A stretch of 21,881 bases of DNA. Origin: an uncultured Lentisphaeria bacterium. GTDB taxonomy: Bacteria > Verrucomicrobiota > Lentisphaeria > Victivallales > UBA1829. Below the pieces are notes generated by a model. It saw nothing but the letters and a program-made list of their open reading frames with translations. It did no database searches and was not told the DNA's origin. Of the stretch, positions 20,698 to 21,881 are shown piece by piece (the stretch's first letter is position 1; each line of letters begins with the position of its first letter). Both the position numbers and the translations under genes were made by a program. The DNA lies in NCBI GenBank assembly GCA_905197955.1, contig CAJKAR010000054.1, positions 1 through 21,881 of the forward strand. The letters run 5' to 3'.

Positions 20698-21671
20698 TTC
20701 CGGTCGGTCCCTCTTGCAAGAATGGTTGCCCCGACTGCCACGGCATGATCGCCGAGCTCAGAGATCCGTACTTCGATATCTCCCGGTGAAATCCCGAACA
20801 GATGACGGTTGAACGAGGATTTGAAGGGGATGATGACCTGTTCGCCCATCGCTTCCACAAATCCTCCGCCGAGAACAATACATTGCGGTGCAACTGTCGC
20901 AACAGTGGAGGCCGCGGCAATTCCAAGCATCCGGAGTCCTTTGTCAACGACTTTTCTGACAGAAGGATCATCCTCATTGTAGGCTCGGGCAAGATATTTG
21001 CTTTTGATGTTTTTCGTTTCAGGATTGAACTTTTCAATCGGAAGAAGCGTTGTCGCTCCCCGTTTGAACACCTCTTTTTTGAGCGCTTTGACAAAGGCTT
21101 TTTTACTGCAATAGGCTTCTACGCATCCGCGGCGTCCGCATCCGCAGCGGCGTCCGCCGACTCGGATAATGGTGTGTCCAAGTTCGCCCGCAAGTCCCTG
21201 ATTTCCAGTTAAAACCTTGTTTTCGATCACGATTCCGCCGCCAAGGCCGGTGCCGATGAAAAATCCGACGGATGAATGAAATTCTTTTGCCGCGCCGCAG
21301 AAATGTTCGCCAAGCTGTCCGAGATTGCCGTCGTTTCCAAGTTTGAAATCATAGCCGAAGGTCTTCTTCATGATCCCGAGCATGGAGACTTTCTTCCATC
21401 CGAGATTCACCGCATGAAGACAATCTCCCGTCACAGGATCCACAGGGGATGGAATCGCTGCGCCAAAATAACGGATATCCGATAAATTCAAATTCAATTT
21501 TGCCAATGCAGCCAATGCGGTTTCTTTCATTGCGTTGGCTGTCTGTTCCGGACCGGCGGAAGGATTGGTCGGGGTTTTTGCATCTGCTATGACTGTATTG
21601 GAAGCGTCGGTAATGACCGCATAAATTTTGGAACCTCCCAAGTCGATTCCGAGTGCAAGATTGTCAGACAT
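20694..21671 (-). CDS. ROK-family sugar kinase (glucokinase-like)
   Basis: The protein has 325 residues. Visible: phosphate loop LGIDLGGSKIYAVI (7-20), catalytic Asp114 in LGNDGN, IGTGLGGGIVI (139-149), Glu163 and His166 in LAGELGHTII, and the zinc motif CGCGRRGCVE with Cys176, Cys178 and Cys183, ending in a second phosphate region IVLGGGFVEA. These mark an active ROK kinase, not a ROK repressor, because no N-terminal helix-turn-helix exists. The substrate is probably glucose or a related hexose. It is first in an operon with ppx/gppA and ppk1; some ROK kinases use polyphosphate, but the GTGLGGG loop is of the ATP-using type. GGAGG at 21677-21681 precedes the ATG by five bases. Confidence 0.92.
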   Translation of the reverse strand: MSDNLALGIDLGGSKIYAVITDASNTVIADAKTPTNPSAGPEQTANAMKETALAALAKLNLNLSDIRYFGAAIPSPVDPVTGDCLHAVNLGWKKVSMLGIMKKTFGYDFKLGNDGNLGQLGEHFCGAAKEFHSSVGFFIGTGLGGGIVIENKVLTGNQGLAGELGHTIIRVGGRRCGCGRRGCVEAYCSKKAFVKALKKEVFKRGATTLLPIEKFNPETKNIKSKYLARAYNEDDPSVRKVVDKGLRMLGIAAASTVATVAPQCIVLGGGFVEAMGEQVIIPFKSSFNRHLFGISPGDIEVRISELGDHAVAVGATILARGTDRK

Positions 21672-21676
21672 TTTCT

Positions 21677-21681
21677 CCTCC
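21677..21681 (-). promoter_or_regulatory. Ribosome binding site of the ROK kinase gene
   Basis: GGAGG, part of GGAGGAGAAA on the minus strand, five bases before the ATG at 21669-21671. It confirms the start. Confidence 0.75.
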
Positions 21682-21730
21682 GGGCTTTACTGATTGGGTT
21701 ACTGAAAAAACAACATCCGCCGTACTCTTA

Positions 21731-21759
21731 AATATAAAGCTGATGGTCTTCAAATTCAA
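21731..21759 (-). promoter_or_regulatory. Promoter of the ROK-ppx-ppk1-queC-flavoprotein operon
   Basis: On the minus strand TTGAAT (21754-21759) and TATATT (21731-21736) are separated by 17 bases; the -35 has four and the -10 five of six consensus bases. Transcription would begin near 21724, giving a leader of about 55 bases. No other good promoter appears inside the operon junctions, where genes overlap or lie within 18 bases. Confidence 0.55.
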
Positions 21760-21864
21760 CCCGTCACACCCAGTTTTATAAAAAACCTCATCAAAATCTA
21801 ACGAACTCTTTTGATCACTCAGCGGGAAATTTTCCTATCGACTCATGTGGGATGATATGAAACA

Positions 21865-21880
21865 GGAGCCTTTGCGATTT
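21865..21880. repeat. Right copy of 16-bp inverted repeat at window ends
   Basis: Bases 21865-21880 (ggagcctttgcgattt) are the exact reverse complement of bases 2-17. The space from the promoter at 21759 to here holds no gene. Confidence 0.85.
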
Positions 21881-21881
21881 C

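Noticed and set aside
18583..20748. 721-codon open frame on the plus strand across ppx/gppA and part of ppk1
   Set aside because: It is antisense to two conserved enzymes, crosses their gene boundary, and its translation shows no domain. Length alone is not evidence here.
1..21881. The whole window as a transposon bounded by the 16-bp inverted repeats
   Set aside because: There is no transposase, integrase or recombinase, no target-site duplication can be seen, and the content is housekeeping (dnaN, recF, uppS, cdsA, ppk1).

Overview
The window looks like chromosomal DNA from a PVC-superphylum bacterium, most likely Lentisphaerota (Victivallis-like). The reasons are two proteins with the KFTLIELL-type prepilin N-terminus and a C-terminal H-x9/11-DG motif, a LacI-regulated agarase-like glycoside hydrolase beside them, moderate GC content with AT-rich spacers, and divergent versions of housekeeping enzymes. 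The lineage is inferred from family knowledge, not from a marker tree. I saw no rRNA, tRNA, CRISPR array, transposase or phage gene.

Layout. (1) 1-4980, minus strand: lacI-type regulator, secreted GH50-like hydrolase, then two pseudopilin-like proteins. A consensus promoter lies upstream of lacI and a strong terminator lies at 37-78. (2) 4981-5329: AT-rich spacer with hairpins. (3) 5330-12170, minus strand: gmhA, uppS, cdsA, an Lrp/AsnC regulator, an aminotransferase, a secreted protein of unknown function, and a large membrane protein with a degenerate spermidine-synthase-like domain. The first five are overlapping or tightly packed. (4) 12171-12806: a 636-base non-coding region with DnaA boxes, an 18-bp perfect palindrome, TTGACA repeats and an AT-rich stretch, which I propose as a candidate replication origin. 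(5) 12807-15040, plus strand: dnaN and recF. (6) 15046-21671, minus strand: ROK kinase, ppx/gppA, ppk1, queC and a YhiN/HI0933-family flavoprotein, all overlapping or almost touching, with a promoter at 21731-21759.

How the genes fit together. Region 1 looks like a sugar-responsive polysaccharide-degradation locus in which envelope-anchored pseudopilin-like proteins are co-expressed with the enzyme. Region 3 combines envelope precursors (heptose phosphate, undecaprenyl diphosphate, CDP-diacylglycerol) with an amino-acid regulator/aminotransferase pair. Region 6 couples polyphosphate synthesis and breakdown to a sugar kinase and to queuosine precursor synthesis.

The most notable points are: the candidate oriC with an apparent GC-skew reversal, although dnaA is not adjacent; a 16-bp inverted repeat at the two extreme ends of the window; a membrane protein whose aminopropyltransferase fold has lost its cofactor and catalytic motifs; a Ppx/GppA protein with a conserved catalytic glutamate changed to glutamine; and a CdsA lacking the usual His and Arg of its signature.
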